From NCBI GenBank assembly GCA_963761705.1, contig CAVXHK010000001.1:1240001-1304000 (forward strand): 64,000 nt of DNA, read 5' to 3'. Numbering within the stretch: the stretch's first letter is position 1; each line of letters begins with the position of its first letter. A model generated the notes under the pieces. It made no database searches. It was given only the letters and a program-made list of their open reading frames with translations, and was not told the origin of the DNA. This DNA is from CAVVKW01 sp963761705 (GTDB lineage: Bacteria; Verrucomicrobiota; Verrucomicrobiia; Chthoniobacterales; JAATET01). Shown one piece after another: positions 46,150 to 54,945 of the stretch. Made by a program: the position numbers and the translations under genes.

Positions 46150-46833
46150 ATGGGACAAAAAGTCAACCCAATTGGATTTCGCCTCCCGGTCACTCGTGAC
46201 TGGAGATCGAAGTGGTATGCTTCCAAGAAGGAACTCAGTGAGTTTCTTTTCATTGACGCGAAGATTCGCAAGCACCTCACGAACCGCCTCAAGACGGCAG
46301 CGATGTCGAAAATTCTGATCGAGCGTGCCTGGAACACGGTCCGGATCACCATCTTCACCGCCCGCCCCGGCGTGGTGATCGGTCGGAAGGGTTCGGAAAT
46401 CGAAAACATGACTCAGGAGATCGCCAACATTGCTGGTGGCAAGCAGGTCAAGATCGATATCGTGGAGATCAAGAAGCCGGAAATTGATGCTCAACTTGTT
46501 GCCGAGAACGTTGCCAGCCAGTTGTCCCGTCGGATCTCGTTCCGTCGCGCGATGAAGCGCTCGGTGCAGACGGGAATGGACATGGGTGCTGAGGGCATCA
46601 AGGTCCGCATCTCGGGCCGCCTCGGTGGTTCGGAGATCGCCCGGACGGAATGGTACCGCGAGGGGACGATCCCTCTGCACACCCTTCGGCAGCCGATTGA
46701 TTACGGATTCTGCGAAGCCGACACCACCGCCGGTAAGATCGGCGTCAAGTGCTGGGTCGTGAAGCCCGCCGAGAAGGAAGAAGAGAAGCCTGCCGTGCCA
46801 CCGCCCGCACCGGAGCCAATCGCCGCTAGCTAA
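46150..46833 (+). CDS. rpsC: 30S ribosomal protein S3
   Basis: S3 is at the mRNA entry channel. The 227-aa protein starts MGQKVNPIGFRLPVTRDWRS, with the KH domain RPGVVIGRKGSEIENM and ISGRLGGSEIARTEWYREG. A Pro/Glu/Ala tail (EKEEEKPAVPPPAPEPIAAS) ends it. It starts 3 bases after the rplV stop. Confidence 0.97.
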   Translation: MGQKVNPIGFRLPVTRDWRSKWYASKKELSEFLFIDAKIRKHLTNRLKTAAMSKILIERAWNTVRITIFTARPGVVIGRKGSEIENMTQEIANIAGGKQVKIDIVEIKKPEIDAQLVAENVASQLSRRISFRRAMKRSVQTGMDMGAEGIKVRISGRLGGSEIARTEWYREGTIPLHTLRQPIDYGFCEADTTAGKIGVKCWVVKPAEKEEEKPAVPPPAPEPIAAS

Positions 46834-46862
46834 CCAACACAAGTTTTTAGGAGGACACTGAC

Positions 46863-47279
46863 ATGCCAATGATGCCCAAACGCGTGAAGTATCGGAAGTC
46901 GCAGCGCGGCAGCCGAAAGGGGAACGCGTCCCGCACACTTTCGATTGATTTCGGCGAATACGGACTCCAGACGCTTGAGCGCGCTTGGATCACGAACACG
47001 CAGATCGAGGCCGCCCGTGTCGCGATGAATCGCCACATGAAGCGCAAAGGAAAGTTGTGGATCCGCATGTTCCCGGACAAATCCGTCACCAAGCGTCCAC
47101 CGGAGACCCGGATGGGTAAGGGTAAGGGCCAGCCGGAGTACTGGGTCGCTACGATCCGCCCGGGCAACATCCTTTTCGAGATCGCCGGCATCCCCGAGTC
47201 GCTCGCCAAAGAATGTTTGCGTCTCGCCGCCAACAAGCTTCCTGTCCGCACGCGCTTTTTGTCGCGCCACCACGCCTAA
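46863..47279 (+). CDS. rplP: 50S ribosomal protein L16
   Basis: L16 organises the A-site region of the 50S. The 138-aa protein starts MPMMPKRVKYRKSQRGSRKG and has WIRMFPDKSVTKRPPETRMG and KGQPEYWVATIRPGNILFEI. An AGGAGG lies eight bases before the start codon, one of the best ribosome-binding sites in the operon. Confidence 0.97.
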   Translation: MPMMPKRVKYRKSQRGSRKGNASRTLSIDFGEYGLQTLERAWITNTQIEAARVAMNRHMKRKGKLWIRMFPDKSVTKRPPETRMGKGKGQPEYWVATIRPGNILFEIAGIPESLAKECLRLAANKLPVRTRFLSRHHA

Positions 47280-47294
47280 AATTTTACCGAACCG

Positions 47295-47498
47295 ATGAAG
47301 ATTCAAGAAGCCCGCGAGATGACTCTCCAAGAGCTGGCCGCCCGCAAGCGCGAGTTCCAGCAGGAAGCATTTAATCTCCGCATTCAGCAGCAGGGTGGCC
47401 AGCTCGAGAAGCCCCACCTGATCAAAGAAATCCGCCGCAACGTTGCGCGGGTCGAGGCTGCGATCGTGGAGAAGTCGAAGGCCGTAACAGCCAAGTAA
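47295..47498 (+). CDS. rpmC: 50S ribosomal protein L29
   Basis: L29 is a small helical protein next to L23 at the tunnel exit. The 67-aa product shows EMTLQELAARKREFQQEAFN and LRIQQQGGQLEKPHLIKEIR with ARVEAAI, the family pattern. It fits the L16-L29-S17 order. Confidence 0.94.
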   Translation: MKIQEAREMTLQELAARKREFQQEAFNLRIQQQGGQLEKPHLIKEIRRNVARVEAAIVEKSKAVTAK

Positions 47499-47501
47499 GC
47501 C

Positions 47502-47786
47502 ATGAGCGAAGATACCACCGCCACCGTCGAACCAACTGAAACTCGCACGCTCCGCAAGACGCGCGTCGGGATCGTTGTCTCGGATAAGATGGAGAAATCC
47601 ATCGTCGTCAAAATCACGAGCCGCGTCCCGCATCCGAAATTCGGCAAGATTATCAAGCAAACCGCCAAGTTTCACGCTCACGACGAGAATAACGAAGCGA
47701 AAATCGGTGACCGCGTCGTCATTGCCGAGACCCGTCCTCTCAGCCGCCTCAAGCGGTGGCGTCTCGTCGAGGTAACCCAGCACTAA
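47502..47786 (+). CDS. rpsQ: 30S ribosomal protein S17
   Basis: S17 binds 16S rRNA early in assembly. The 94-aa protein has KTRVGIVVSDKMEKSIVVKI and IGDRVVIAETRPLSRLKRWR. About 12 extra acidic/Thr residues precede the usual start (MSEDTTATVEPTETRTL). It lies 3 bases after rpmC and completes the S10 operon. Confidence 0.95.
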   Translation: MSEDTTATVEPTETRTLRKTRVGIVVSDKMEKSIVVKITSRVPHPKFGKIIKQTAKFHAHDENNEAKIGDRVVIAETRPLSRLKRWRLVEVTQH

Positions 47787-47800
47787 GCGCCTTCCGTTCT

Positions 47801-48166
47801 ATGATTCAGTTACTTTCCAGTATTGAGGTCGCCGATAACACCGGCGCTCGTCGGGCGCACATGATCGGCGTCATCGGCAAGGCGACGAAGTTCGCTGGCG
47901 TCGGTGACATCATCACTTGCAACGTCAAGGAGGCCTCGACGGGTGGCGCGGTCAAGAAAGGGGATGTCGTTCGCGCCGTCGTCGTTCGTACCGCTCACCC
48001 GATCAAGCGCCGTGACGGTTCCGTCCTGCGTTTCGATAAAAACGCCGTCGTCATCATCGACAAAGATTCCAACCCCCGCGGGACCCGCGTCTTCGGACCC
48101 GTTGCTCGCGAACTCCGCGAGAAGAACTTCATGAAGATCGTTTCGCTAGCGCCGGAGGTTCTCTGA
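47801..48166 (+). CDS. rplN: 50S ribosomal protein L14
   Basis: L14 is on the subunit interface. The 121-aa product starts MIQLLSSIEVADNTGARRAH and has RRDGSVLRFDKNAVVIIDKD and GTRVFGPVARELREKNFMKI with the SLAPEVL end. The ATG at 47801 matches the universal start; a longer frame runs into rpsQ. Confidence 0.97.
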   Translation: MIQLLSSIEVADNTGARRAHMIGVIGKATKFAGVGDIITCNVKEASTGGAVKKGDVVRAVVVRTAHPIKRRDGSVLRFDKNAVVIIDKDSNPRGTRVFGPVARELREKNFMKIVSLAPEVL

Positions 48167-48168
48167 CC

Positions 48169-48441
48169 ATGAAAAAAGAAGTGCAGAAAGTTTTTCACGT
48201 GAAGCGCGGCGACACCGTTGAGGTGGTCGCAGGCAACCATAAGGGTTCGACTGGCAAGGTTATCGAGGTCATCCGCCCGAAGGCTCAAGTCCTCGTCGAA
48301 GGCGTGCGCATGATCAAGAAGACCCAAAAGAAGTCTCAGGATCAACCCAATGGCGCGATCCTGGAGCGAGAGGGTCCCATTCACATTTCGAACGTCAAAC
48401 TCACTGAGAAAGGCGCGACCGACAAAAAAAAGGCCGCCTAA
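48169..48441 (+). CDS. rplX: 50S ribosomal protein L24
   Basis: L24 is an assembly initiator of the 50S. The 90-aa protein has the KOW motif HVKRGDTVEVVAGNHKGSTG followed by KVIEVIRPKAQVLVEGVRMI, then SQDQPNGAILEREGPIHISN. It is slightly shorter than in E. coli and ends with a Lys-rich tail. Confidence 0.95.
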   Translation: MKKEVQKVFHVKRGDTVEVVAGNHKGSTGKVIEVIRPKAQVLVEGVRMIKKTQKKSQDQPNGAILEREGPIHISNVKLTEKGATDKKKAA

Positions 48442-48447
48442 TTGATC

Positions 48448-49071
48448 ATGTCCGCTTTAGCAGAACCAGAACTCCTCACCGAATACCGCTCACGCGTTGT
48501 TCCCGCGCTCCGCGAGAAGCACGGTTACACGAACTTACACCAGATTCCGAAGGTGACGAAGGTCGTCATTAACAGCTGCGTCGGCTCCGCCCAAGACGTG
48601 AAGGAATCGCTCGAGATCGCGAAGAACGAGATCGCTGCAATCTCCGGACAGCGTCCCATCGAGACGATCGCTAAGAAGAGTGTCGCAAACTTCAAGCTCC
48701 GCGAGGCTCAACCGATCGGCGCGAAGGTCACTCTTCGTGGGCGCACGATGTATGAATTCCTCGAGCGTCTCATCAAGACGGCGCTCCCGCGCATTCGTGA
48801 TTTCCGTGGGGTCTCCCCCAAGGCTTTCGACGGCAATGGAAATTACACGCTGGGCGTCTCGGATCAGTCGATTTTCCCAGAGATCGAGCTCGACAAAATT
48901 AAACGCAACATCGGCTTCGACGTGACCATCGTCACGACGGCCATCACCAACGCGGAGGCGAAGGACCTGCTGATTGAACTTGGCGTGCCTTTCTCCGATA
49001 AACCCAAACCCGAGCCCGTTGGCAAAGCCGCCGAGCCCGAGGACGACAAGGAGGCTGCGACCCAAAGCTAG
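48448..49071 (+). CDS. rplE: 50S ribosomal protein L5
   Basis: L5 binds 5S rRNA and P-site tRNA. The 207-aa protein has LREKHGYTNLHQIPKVTKVV, VNSCVG-like INSCVGSAQD, and the RGVSPKAFDGNGNYTLGVSD loop. A 20-residue charged tail (KPKPEPVGKAAEPEDDKEAA) extends beyond the standard end. ATG at 48448 is preferred over a TTG two codons upstream. rpsN, which normally follows, is missing. Confidence 0.96.
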   Translation: MSALAEPELLTEYRSRVVPALREKHGYTNLHQIPKVTKVVINSCVGSAQDVKESLEIAKNEIAAISGQRPIETIAKKSVANFKLREAQPIGAKVTLRGRTMYEFLERLIKTALPRIRDFRGVSPKAFDGNGNYTLGVSDQSIFPEIELDKIKRNIGFDVTIVTTAITNAEAKDLLIELGVPFSDKPKPEPVGKAAEPEDDKEAATQS

Positions 49072-49128
49072 TTAATTGGTTTTCCGGAATTTGTCCCGGA
49101 AGCCGCTGCTCGAATCGCTGCACACATC

Positions 49129-49524
49129 ATGACCGTATCAGACCCAATCGCCGACTTCCTGACCCGCCTGCGCAATGCGGCCGCCGTCAGCAAACCGGTT
49201 TTCGACGTGCCCTTCTCAAAAATGAAGGGCGAACTCTCCCGCATCCTCAAGGATGAGGGCTACATCAAGGACTACGAAGTGGACACGACTGGGAAATTCC
49301 CCGTCATCAAAGTCCAGACCAAGTTCGTTAAGAAGCAATCGGCCGTGGTCGGCCTTAAGCGCGTCAGCAAACCTGGACTTCGCAAATACGTGGGATCGAC
49401 CGAAATTCCGCGCGTTCTTGGCGGCATGGGGATCGCAATTTTGTCGACGTCGAGTGGCATCATGACCGGCCACGAGGCCCGGCGTAAAAAAGTCGGTGGT
49501 GAGCTTCTCGCCTACGTCTGGTAA
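49129..49524 (+). CDS. rpsH: 30S ribosomal protein S8
   Basis: S8 binds the central domain of 16S rRNA and in E. coli represses the spc operon. The 131-aa protein has DPIADFLTRLRNAAAV, the KPGLRKYVGSTEIPRVLGGM loop and GIAILSTSSGIMTGHEARRK. It follows rplE after 57 bases that contain no S14 gene. Confidence 0.96.
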   Translation: MTVSDPIADFLTRLRNAAAVSKPVFDVPFSKMKGELSRILKDEGYIKDYEVDTTGKFPVIKVQTKFVKKQSAVVGLKRVSKPGLRKYVGSTEIPRVLGGMGIAILSTSSGIMTGHEARRKKVGGELLAYVW

Positions 49525-49556
49525 TCCCGAAAACGAATAACTGAGGAAATCCAGCC

Positions 49557-50096
49557 ATGTCACGTATCGGAAAAAAAGAAATTGTCCTTCCTGAGAAGGT
49601 GAAAATCGCCGAGGGCGACAATCGCCTTGTCACAGTCGAAGGTCCGAAAGGGAAGCTCGAGTGGACGCTTCCAAAAGCCATTAAGCTGACCGTCGCAGAC
49701 GGGAAGGCGACGTTCGAGCGCGAAGGGGATGCCCGCAGTCTTCGCGCACTTCACGGCTTGTCCCGCGCCCTGGTCAACAACATGATCACGGGGGTTTCGA
49801 CTGGGTTCAAACGCAACCTTGAGATTCAGGGCGTCGGTTTCAAAGCTGCCATGCAGGGATCGAAGCTCAATCTTAGCCTCGGCTTCTCTCACCCAATCCA
49901 TCACGAAATCCCCTCGGACCTGACGGTCACCGTGACCGATAACACGAAGATCCAAATCGAAGGAATCGACAAGCAAAGTGTCGGCCAGTGCGCCGCCAAC
50001 ATCCGGGCCTACTACCCGCCTGAACCCTACAAGGGCAAAGGCGTCCGCTACAGCGATGAGGTCGTCCGCCGCAAGGAAGGCAAGAAGGTTCAGTAA
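49557..50096 (+). CDS. rplF: 50S ribosomal protein L6
   Basis: L6 is near the factor-binding centre. The 179-aa protein starts MSRIGKKEIVLPEKVKI and has VEGPKGKLEWTLP, LHGLSRALVNNMITGVSTGF and the C-terminal PEPYKGKGVRYSDEVVRRKE. Standard length and position after S8. Confidence 0.97.
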   Translation: MSRIGKKEIVLPEKVKIAEGDNRLVTVEGPKGKLEWTLPKAIKLTVADGKATFEREGDARSLRALHGLSRALVNNMITGVSTGFKRNLEIQGVGFKAAMQGSKLNLSLGFSHPIHHEIPSDLTVTVTDNTKIQIEGIDKQSVGQCAANIRAYYPPEPYKGKGVRYSDEVVRRKEGKKVQ

Positions 50097-50114
50097 TATT
50101 AACAGAAACGTCTC

Positions 50115-50471
50115 ATGGCACATCTCAACATTCGAAAAGTCCGTCACGCGCGGGTTCGCAAAAAGGTCCGCGGCACCGCCGAGCGCCCGCGGCTGGCCGT
50201 CCACTTCTCCGGACGCCACATCACCGCGCAAGTGATCGACGACACTCTTGGTCTCACGCTCGCCTCGGCCAACACGACCGAGAAGGACGTCCGGGGCTCC
50301 GGCGACGCTCGCGCCAACGTTGCGACCGCCGAGAAAATCGGTAAGCTCCTCGCCGAGCGTGCCTCCGGCAAAAACATCAAGCGCGTCGTGTTTGATCGAG
50401 GTGGCTTTCAATACCACGGTAAGGTCAAGGCACTCGCTGACGCAGCTCGCGCGGCGGGCTTCGACTTTTAA
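50115..50471 (+). CDS. rplR: 50S ribosomal protein L18
   Basis: L18 binds 5S rRNA with L5. The 118-aa protein has VRHARVRKKVRGTAERPRLA, VHFSGRHITAQVIDD and VVFDRGGFQYHGKVKALADA ending in ARAAGFDF. Usual size and neighbours (L6, S5). Confidence 0.96.
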   Translation: MAHLNIRKVRHARVRKKVRGTAERPRLAVHFSGRHITAQVIDDTLGLTLASANTTEKDVRGSGDARANVATAEKIGKLLAERASGKNIKRVVFDRGGFQYHGKVKALADAARAAGFDF

Positions 50472-50496
50472 CCCCAATTTTTAAGGATATAGCATT

Positions 50497-51087
50497 ATGG
50501 CAATGGATCGCAGAAACAGCCGGGACCGCAAAGGTCGTGGCCCGGGCCTCCAAGAGGAGCCTTCGGAATTTACCGAGAAAGTCGTCTTCATCAATCGTTG
50601 CGCGAAGGTCGTCAAAGGTGGCCGTCGCTTCAGCTTCAGCGCTTTGATCGTGACCGGCAACCGCAAGGGTAAAGCTGGTTTCGGCTTCGGAAAAGCCAAC
50701 GAAGTTGCCGAGGCAATCCGGAAAGGATCCGAGGCCGCTCGCAAAAATCTGAAAGACTACCCGATGCGCGAAACGACCATCCCGCACCGCGTGGAAGGTG
50801 AGTTCGGTGGCGGTCGCGTGATGCTTCGCCCCGCCTCAGCCGGAACTGGCGTCATCGCCGGTGGCGGTGTCCGCGCTGTCATTGAAGCGGTCGGCATCCG
50901 CGACATCCTCGCGAAGTCCCAGGGTTCGAACAATCACGCGAACGTCGTCAAGGCGACCTTCACCGCGCTCGACCTCCTTCGTCAGCGCGACGAGATCATG
51001 GCGCTTCGCGGCAAGCGCATCGCACCGCCAAAAACCGAAGCGGTTGCCGAAGAGCCGAAGGTCGAGGAAACCGCCGTAACTGCCTAA
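50497..51087 (+). CDS. rpsE: 30S ribosomal protein S5
   Basis: S5 contributes to decoding accuracy. The 196-aa protein has EFTEKVVFINRCAKVVKGGR and RFSFSALIVTGNRKGKAGFG, then FGGGRVMLRPASAGTGVIAG and GSNNHANVVKATFTALDLL. A tail of about 20 residues (KTEAVAEEPKVEETAVTA) is added. rpmD (L30), usual between rpsE and rplO, is absent; only 6 bases separate them. Confidence 0.96.
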   Translation: MAMDRRNSRDRKGRGPGLQEEPSEFTEKVVFINRCAKVVKGGRRFSFSALIVTGNRKGKAGFGFGKANEVAEAIRKGSEAARKNLKDYPMRETTIPHRVEGEFGGGRVMLRPASAGTGVIAGGGVRAVIEAVGIRDILAKSQGSNNHANVVKATFTALDLLRQRDEIMALRGKRIAPPKTEAVAEEPKVEETAVTA

Positions 51088-51093
51088 ACACCG

Positions 51094-51570
51094 ATGAGAC
51101 TTCACGATTTAAAACCCAATCCAGGTGCGAAACATCGGAAAAAGCGCCTCGGTATTGGCGAAAGCTCCGGCCAGGGAAAGACTTCCGGCAAGGGACACAA
51201 GGGCCAGAAAGCTCGTTCCGGCGGGTCGATTCGTCCCGGATTTGAGGGCGGTCAGATGCCGCTCTTCCGTCGGTTGCCCAAGCGCGGCTTCAACAACAAG
51301 CAGTTCAAGACAGTTTTCGGTACGGTCAATCTTGATGACCTCGATCGTTTATTCGACGAGGGAGCGACGGTCGATCAGGCTGCTTTGCGCGAGAAGGGAC
51401 TCGTCCGCGGAAAGCTTGATGGCGTCAAAGTTTTGGGACGCGGTGAGATCACAAAAAAGCTGACGTTGGAAATCGATCACCTCACGGCGACGGCCCGCGA
51501 GAAAATCGAAGCCGCCGGTGGCTCGATTTCGCTCCGCGAGAAAACTGCGGCACTGCGCCCCAAGGCGTAG
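51094..51570 (+). CDS. rplO: 50S ribosomal protein L15
   Basis: L15 is a late-assembly 50S protein. The 158-aa product starts MRLHDLKPNPGAKHRKKRLG and has SGQGKTSGKGHKGQKARSGG and the PGFEGGQMPLFRRLPKRGF motif. It is followed by 245 bases before secY, the longest gap inside the superoperon; I see no gene in that gap, and a separate secY promoter there is possible. Confidence 0.96.
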   Translation: MRLHDLKPNPGAKHRKKRLGIGESSGQGKTSGKGHKGQKARSGGSIRPGFEGGQMPLFRRLPKRGFNNKQFKTVFGTVNLDDLDRLFDEGATVDQAALREKGLVRGKLDGVKVLGRGEITKKLTLEIDHLTATAREKIEAAGGSISLREKTAALRPKA

Positions 51571-51815
51571 CAAATCGTCCCTCTGGCATTGGTCGTCAGC
51601 TCGCGAGCGCGGCATCGGTTTCCGACCGGTGGTGTTTACGCGCTCCGGCCGGGGGCCGATCAAACGCAATGCTAGCTCGACGGGTGCTGTTTGGAGTCAT
51701 GTTGATCCGGCAAACCGGGCGGCGGGGTTAAAGACACAATGCTCCACCCCCGTTTTTCGATTGCGCCGGTTGCCGTCCCCACGTTTCATCGCGCTCCCGC
51801 TTTTTCCCTGAATTT

Positions 51816-53315
51816 ATGATTTCCGCCTTTACCAATATTTTCAAAATTCCGGAACTCCGGCAACGCGTGTTGTTCACGCTCGCAATGATTGTGATCATGC
51901 GGGTCGGAGCGGCGATCACGACGCCGGGTGTGAACGCCGAAGTTCTTCGCGTTTGGTTTCAGAGCGCCGGGGAAAACACGGGAGGCGGCGTCGCTGCTTT
52001 GTTCAACCTTTTCAGCGGTGGGGCGCTGCAGGCGGCGGCAATTTTTTCGTTGGGCATTATGCCCTACATCTCAGCGTCGATCATGATGCAGCTTCTCACG
52101 GCGGTGATCCCGCAGCTGGGCAAGCTCTCCCGCGAAGACGGCGGGCGTCAAAAAATTACCCAATACACCCGGTACGCGACGCTTGCGCTCTGCGTTTTCC
52201 AGGGTTATCTGCTCGCGCTGTCCCTTGAAAACCCGGCGGCGAACCCATTCCTTCCGGGGATCACGGACACGATCACCAGACTTGGTATTCCTCTGGTCTC
52301 CGACCCGGGAATGGGCTTCCGGCTTCTGACCGTGCTGACAATGAGTGCGGGAACGATGTTCCTCATGTGGTTGGGCGATCAGATCACGGATCGAGGAATC
52401 GGCAATGGCGTGTCGCTCATCATTACGGTCGGCATCCTCGCGCAGCTCCCGGCTGGCTTGATTCAGGCGTGGCGCACCTTTGTTCCTACCGGCGACGGGG
52501 CAGCACAGGTGAGTCCGGTGGTTCTCGTTCTCATGGTGGCGTTCCTGTTAATCGTCATTGCGGCGGTGATCGCGGTCACGCAGGCACAGCGAAAGATCGC
52601 GATTCAATACGCGAAGCGCGTGGTCGGCCGAAAGGTTTACGGCGGGCAGACGCAATACATGCCGCTCAAGGTGAATTACGCGGGCGTGATGCCGATCATT
52701 TTTGCTCAGGCAATTCTGCTGTTCCCGTCGACAATCGCGCAGATGGCGTTTCCACAGTCAGATTTGGCACGTTCGATTGCGGACGCGCTGACAGTAGGTT
52801 GGCCGCATTACGTCTTCTTCGGCGCGATGATCTTCTTCTTTTCTTACTTCTGGGTCGCTACGCAATTCCAGCCTTCGCAGATCGCCGACGATTTGAAGAA
52901 ATACGGCGGATTCATCCCAGGGGTGCGACCGGGCAAGCCGACAGCCGAGTTCCTCGATTACACGATGACGCGTCTGACGTTTGCAGGTGCTATTTTCCTG
53001 ACCATCATTGCCGTTCTCCCCCAGCTGCTGAGCCGATGGCTCCAAGTCCCCTACATGACCGCGCAGTTCTTCGGTGGAACGGGACTGCTCATTATTGTTG
53101 GCGTCGTGCTCGACACCATGCGGCAGATCGAAACGCACTTGCTCCAGCGCCATTACGACGGATTCCTTCGGAAGGGGAAAATTCGTGGATCTCGCGAGAC
53201 TCGCCGGATGGGCTCAACCAACGTCATTTCCGACAGCTCGCTGGTTTGGATCTACGTTGCGATCGCAGTCATCGTCCTCGCCGGAATGACGGTGTGGCTC
53301 GCTTCCGGACAATAG
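51816..53315 (+). CDS. secY: Preprotein translocase subunit SecY
   Basis: SecY forms the protein-conducting channel of the Sec translocon. The 499-aa protein has ten transmembrane segments, the plug-region start GVNAEVLRVWF, LGIMPYISASIMMQLL, the GNGVSLIITVGILAQLP segment and the cytoplasmic loop RKIAIQYAKRVVGRKVYGGQ (C4) and PGVRPGKPTAEFLDYTMTRL (C5). It is longer than E. coli SecY (443) because of an enlarged first periplasmic loop and other loops. It is followed by adk after 10 bases. Confidence 0.97.
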   Translation: MISAFTNIFKIPELRQRVLFTLAMIVIMRVGAAITTPGVNAEVLRVWFQSAGENTGGGVAALFNLFSGGALQAAAIFSLGIMPYISASIMMQLLTAVIPQLGKLSREDGGRQKITQYTRYATLALCVFQGYLLALSLENPAANPFLPGITDTITRLGIPLVSDPGMGFRLLTVLTMSAGTMFLMWLGDQITDRGIGNGVSLIITVGILAQLPAGLIQAWRTFVPTGDGAAQVSPVVLVLMVAFLLIVIAAVIAVTQAQRKIAIQYAKRVVGRKVYGGQTQYMPLKVNYAGVMPIIFAQAILLFPSTIAQMAFPQSDLARSIADALTVGWPHYVFFGAMIFFFSYFWVATQFQPSQIADDLKKYGGFIPGVRPGKPTAEFLDYTMTRLTFAGAIFLTIIAVLPQLLSRWLQVPYMTAQFFGGTGLLIIVGVVLDTMRQIETHLLQRHYDGFLRKGKIRGSRETRRMGSTNVISDSSLVWIYVAIAVIVLAGMTVWLASGQ

Positions 53316-53325
53316 AACGAGTTTC

Positions 53326-53985
53326 GTGAAAAGCCGGATTGTGCTCTTGGGTCCGCCCGCTTCCGGCAAGGGAACGCAAGCGGAACTACTGGCCCGAGCG
53401 TGCGGAATCCCCTCGGCTTCGACTGGAGCGATGATGCGGGAAGAGAGGGCGCGTGAAACGGAACTTGGTCGCGAGATGGAACGATGGACGAAGGAGGGAC
53501 GCTTGTTTCCCGACGACGTCGCGGTCCGAATCCTGATTAACTGGCTGGACGAGGGGCACTGGGGTGCCTTTTTGCTCGATGGGTTTCCACGAACACTTGG
53601 TCAGGCAAAGGCCTTCGATGAAGAATTGGATCGGCGTGGTGGAAAGATCGATCTGGCGATCAACCTCACGTTGAACGACGACGTAATCAGGGATCGTATT
53701 CTGAACCGGGTGACTTGTGTGCGCTGTGGGGCAACCTACGGAATGACGTTCCATCGTCTGAAGCCTGGCGACCTCTGCGAGGACTGTGGCGCACGGCTGG
53801 AGCGGCGGTCGGATGACACGCCGGAGACCCTGGACCAACGCCTCCAGGAGCACCGACGGCACACGAATCCGGTGATCGACTACTATCGGAAATGCGAAAT
53901 TCTCAACGACGTGGACGCTTCGGCGGGACGGGACGCCGTTTTCGCGGCAATCTCACAGACCCTTGGTTTGGAGGTGACGAAGTGA
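53326..53985 (+). CDS. adk: Adenylate kinase
   Basis: Adk interconverts ATP + AMP and 2 ADP. The 219-aa protein has the P-loop GPPASGKGTQAELLA, the AMP-binding segment ASTGAMMREERA, DGFPRTLGQAKAF and a long LID carrying four cysteines (CVRCG ... CEDCG), consistent with a zinc-binding LID. The AMP helix is slightly unusual (STGAMMR for SAGDLLR-type). GTG start at 53326; its stop overlaps the map start. Confidence 0.94.
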   Translation: MKSRIVLLGPPASGKGTQAELLARACGIPSASTGAMMREERARETELGREMERWTKEGRLFPDDVAVRILINWLDEGHWGAFLLDGFPRTLGQAKAFDEELDRRGGKIDLAINLTLNDDVIRDRILNRVTCVRCGATYGMTFHRLKPGDLCEDCGARLERRSDDTPETLDQRLQEHRRHTNPVIDYYRKCEILNDVDASAGRDAVFAAISQTLGLEVTK

Positions 53986-54749
53986 TTCCTCGAAAATCGG
54001 CTTCGGAAATTGAAAAAATGCGTCGCTCCGGGGAGTTGGCGGCAGAAATTCTGAATCGCGTCGCGGATCAGATCGCGCCGGGCGTCACCACGCAGGAGTT
54101 GGACGATTTAGCTGGCCAGCTGATCGCCGAAGCCGGGGCCAAGAGCGCTTTCAAAGGCTACCGGGGCACGTTTCCGGGTGAGCTCTGCATCTCCGTAAAC
54201 GATGAAGTTGTTCACGGATACGGGGGACCGCGCAAGATTGCTTACGGCGATATCGTGACCCTCGACTGTGGAGTGATCTTCAACGGTTACATCGGCGACA
54301 CGGCGTCGACGATTCCCGTCGGCATCATCGATCCGGCGACGGAGAAGTTGCTGCACGTGACGGAGCAAATCCTCATGGAAGCGATTCAGCTGGCGCGCGG
54401 CGGCAGGCGCCTGGGCGACATGTGTTCGTTCATCGAGGCCGAGACAGTGCGGCACGGGTATTCCGTGGTGCGTGAGTTCGTTGGGCACGGTGTCGGGCGG
54501 AAATTGCACGAGGACCCGCAGGTTCCCAACTACGGCAAACGGGGGACCGGGCCGAAGCTCAAGTCGGGCATGACCCTGGCGGTCGAGCCGATGATCAACC
54601 TGGGAGCGGCGGAGGTCGAGGTGCTCGACGATAAGTGGACGGTGGTGACCCGCGATGGATCGCCTTCGGCGCACTTCGAGCACACAATTTTAATCACCGA
54701 TGGAGCACCAGAAGTGTTGACATCAAAACGGAGATCGCTATTGAAATAA
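53982..54749 (+). CDS. map: Methionine aminopeptidase type I
   Basis: Map removes the initiator methionine from nascent proteins. The 255-aa enzyme has the metal ligands in DCGVIFNGYIGDTAST (two Asp), GHGVGRKLHEDPQVPNY (His) and the late VEPMIN and HFEHTILIT (two Glu). The GTG at 53982 overlaps the adk stop (GTGA) and gives the usual start MIPRKSASEIEKMRRSG; a longer frame is antisense-like. A decayed infA begins within its last codons. Confidence 0.95.
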   Translation: MIPRKSASEIEKMRRSGELAAEILNRVADQIAPGVTTQELDDLAGQLIAEAGAKSAFKGYRGTFPGELCISVNDEVVHGYGGPRKIAYGDIVTLDCGVIFNGYIGDTASTIPVGIIDPATEKLLHVTEQILMEAIQLARGGRRLGDMCSFIEAETVRHGYSVVREFVGHGVGRKLHEDPQVPNYGKRGTGPKLKSGMTLAVEPMINLGAAEVEVLDDKWTVVTRDGSPSAHFEHTILITDGAPEVLTSKRRSLLK

Positions 54750-54945
54750 GGAATACGGTCGTCGAGGTGTCCCTAGACGATGGTTTTGCGTCTCCGGATG
54801 CTGACCGGAGGGACGCCCGACCAAGCTACCGGAGCCAGGAGAGGATGCCCATCATCCGCATCCTCCCAGACGACTCGTCCGGGCCGCAGCGACGCCGCAT
54901 GACCCGGCTTCGGCCATCGAAATCATTTCCTAAATCCGCAAAACC
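54725..54945 (+). pseudogene. infA: Decayed infA (translation initiation factor IF-1)
   Basis: In the place where infA normally lies, parts of an IF-1 can be read in successive frames. EIAIEIRNTVVEVSLDD (from 54731) equals the IF-1 start AIEVEGTVVEVLP. MVLRLRMLTGG, one frame over, matches MFRVRLENGH. RMPIIRILPDD, back in the first frame, matches RMNFIRILPGD. LVRAAATPHDPASAIEI, in the third frame, matches VTVEMTPYDLTKGRI. At least three frameshifts and no start codon make it non-functional. A working IF-1 must be encoded elsewhere. Confidence 0.72.

Noticed and set aside
49072..49128. Possible rpsN (S14) remnant between rplE and rpsH
   Set aside because: Only 57 bases and no S14-like Cys or Arg motif in any frame.
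51571..51815. Possible rpmD (L30) or rpmJ-like gene in the gap before secY
   Set aside because: No L30-like sequence in any frame; the one open frame is an out-of-frame extension from rplO.
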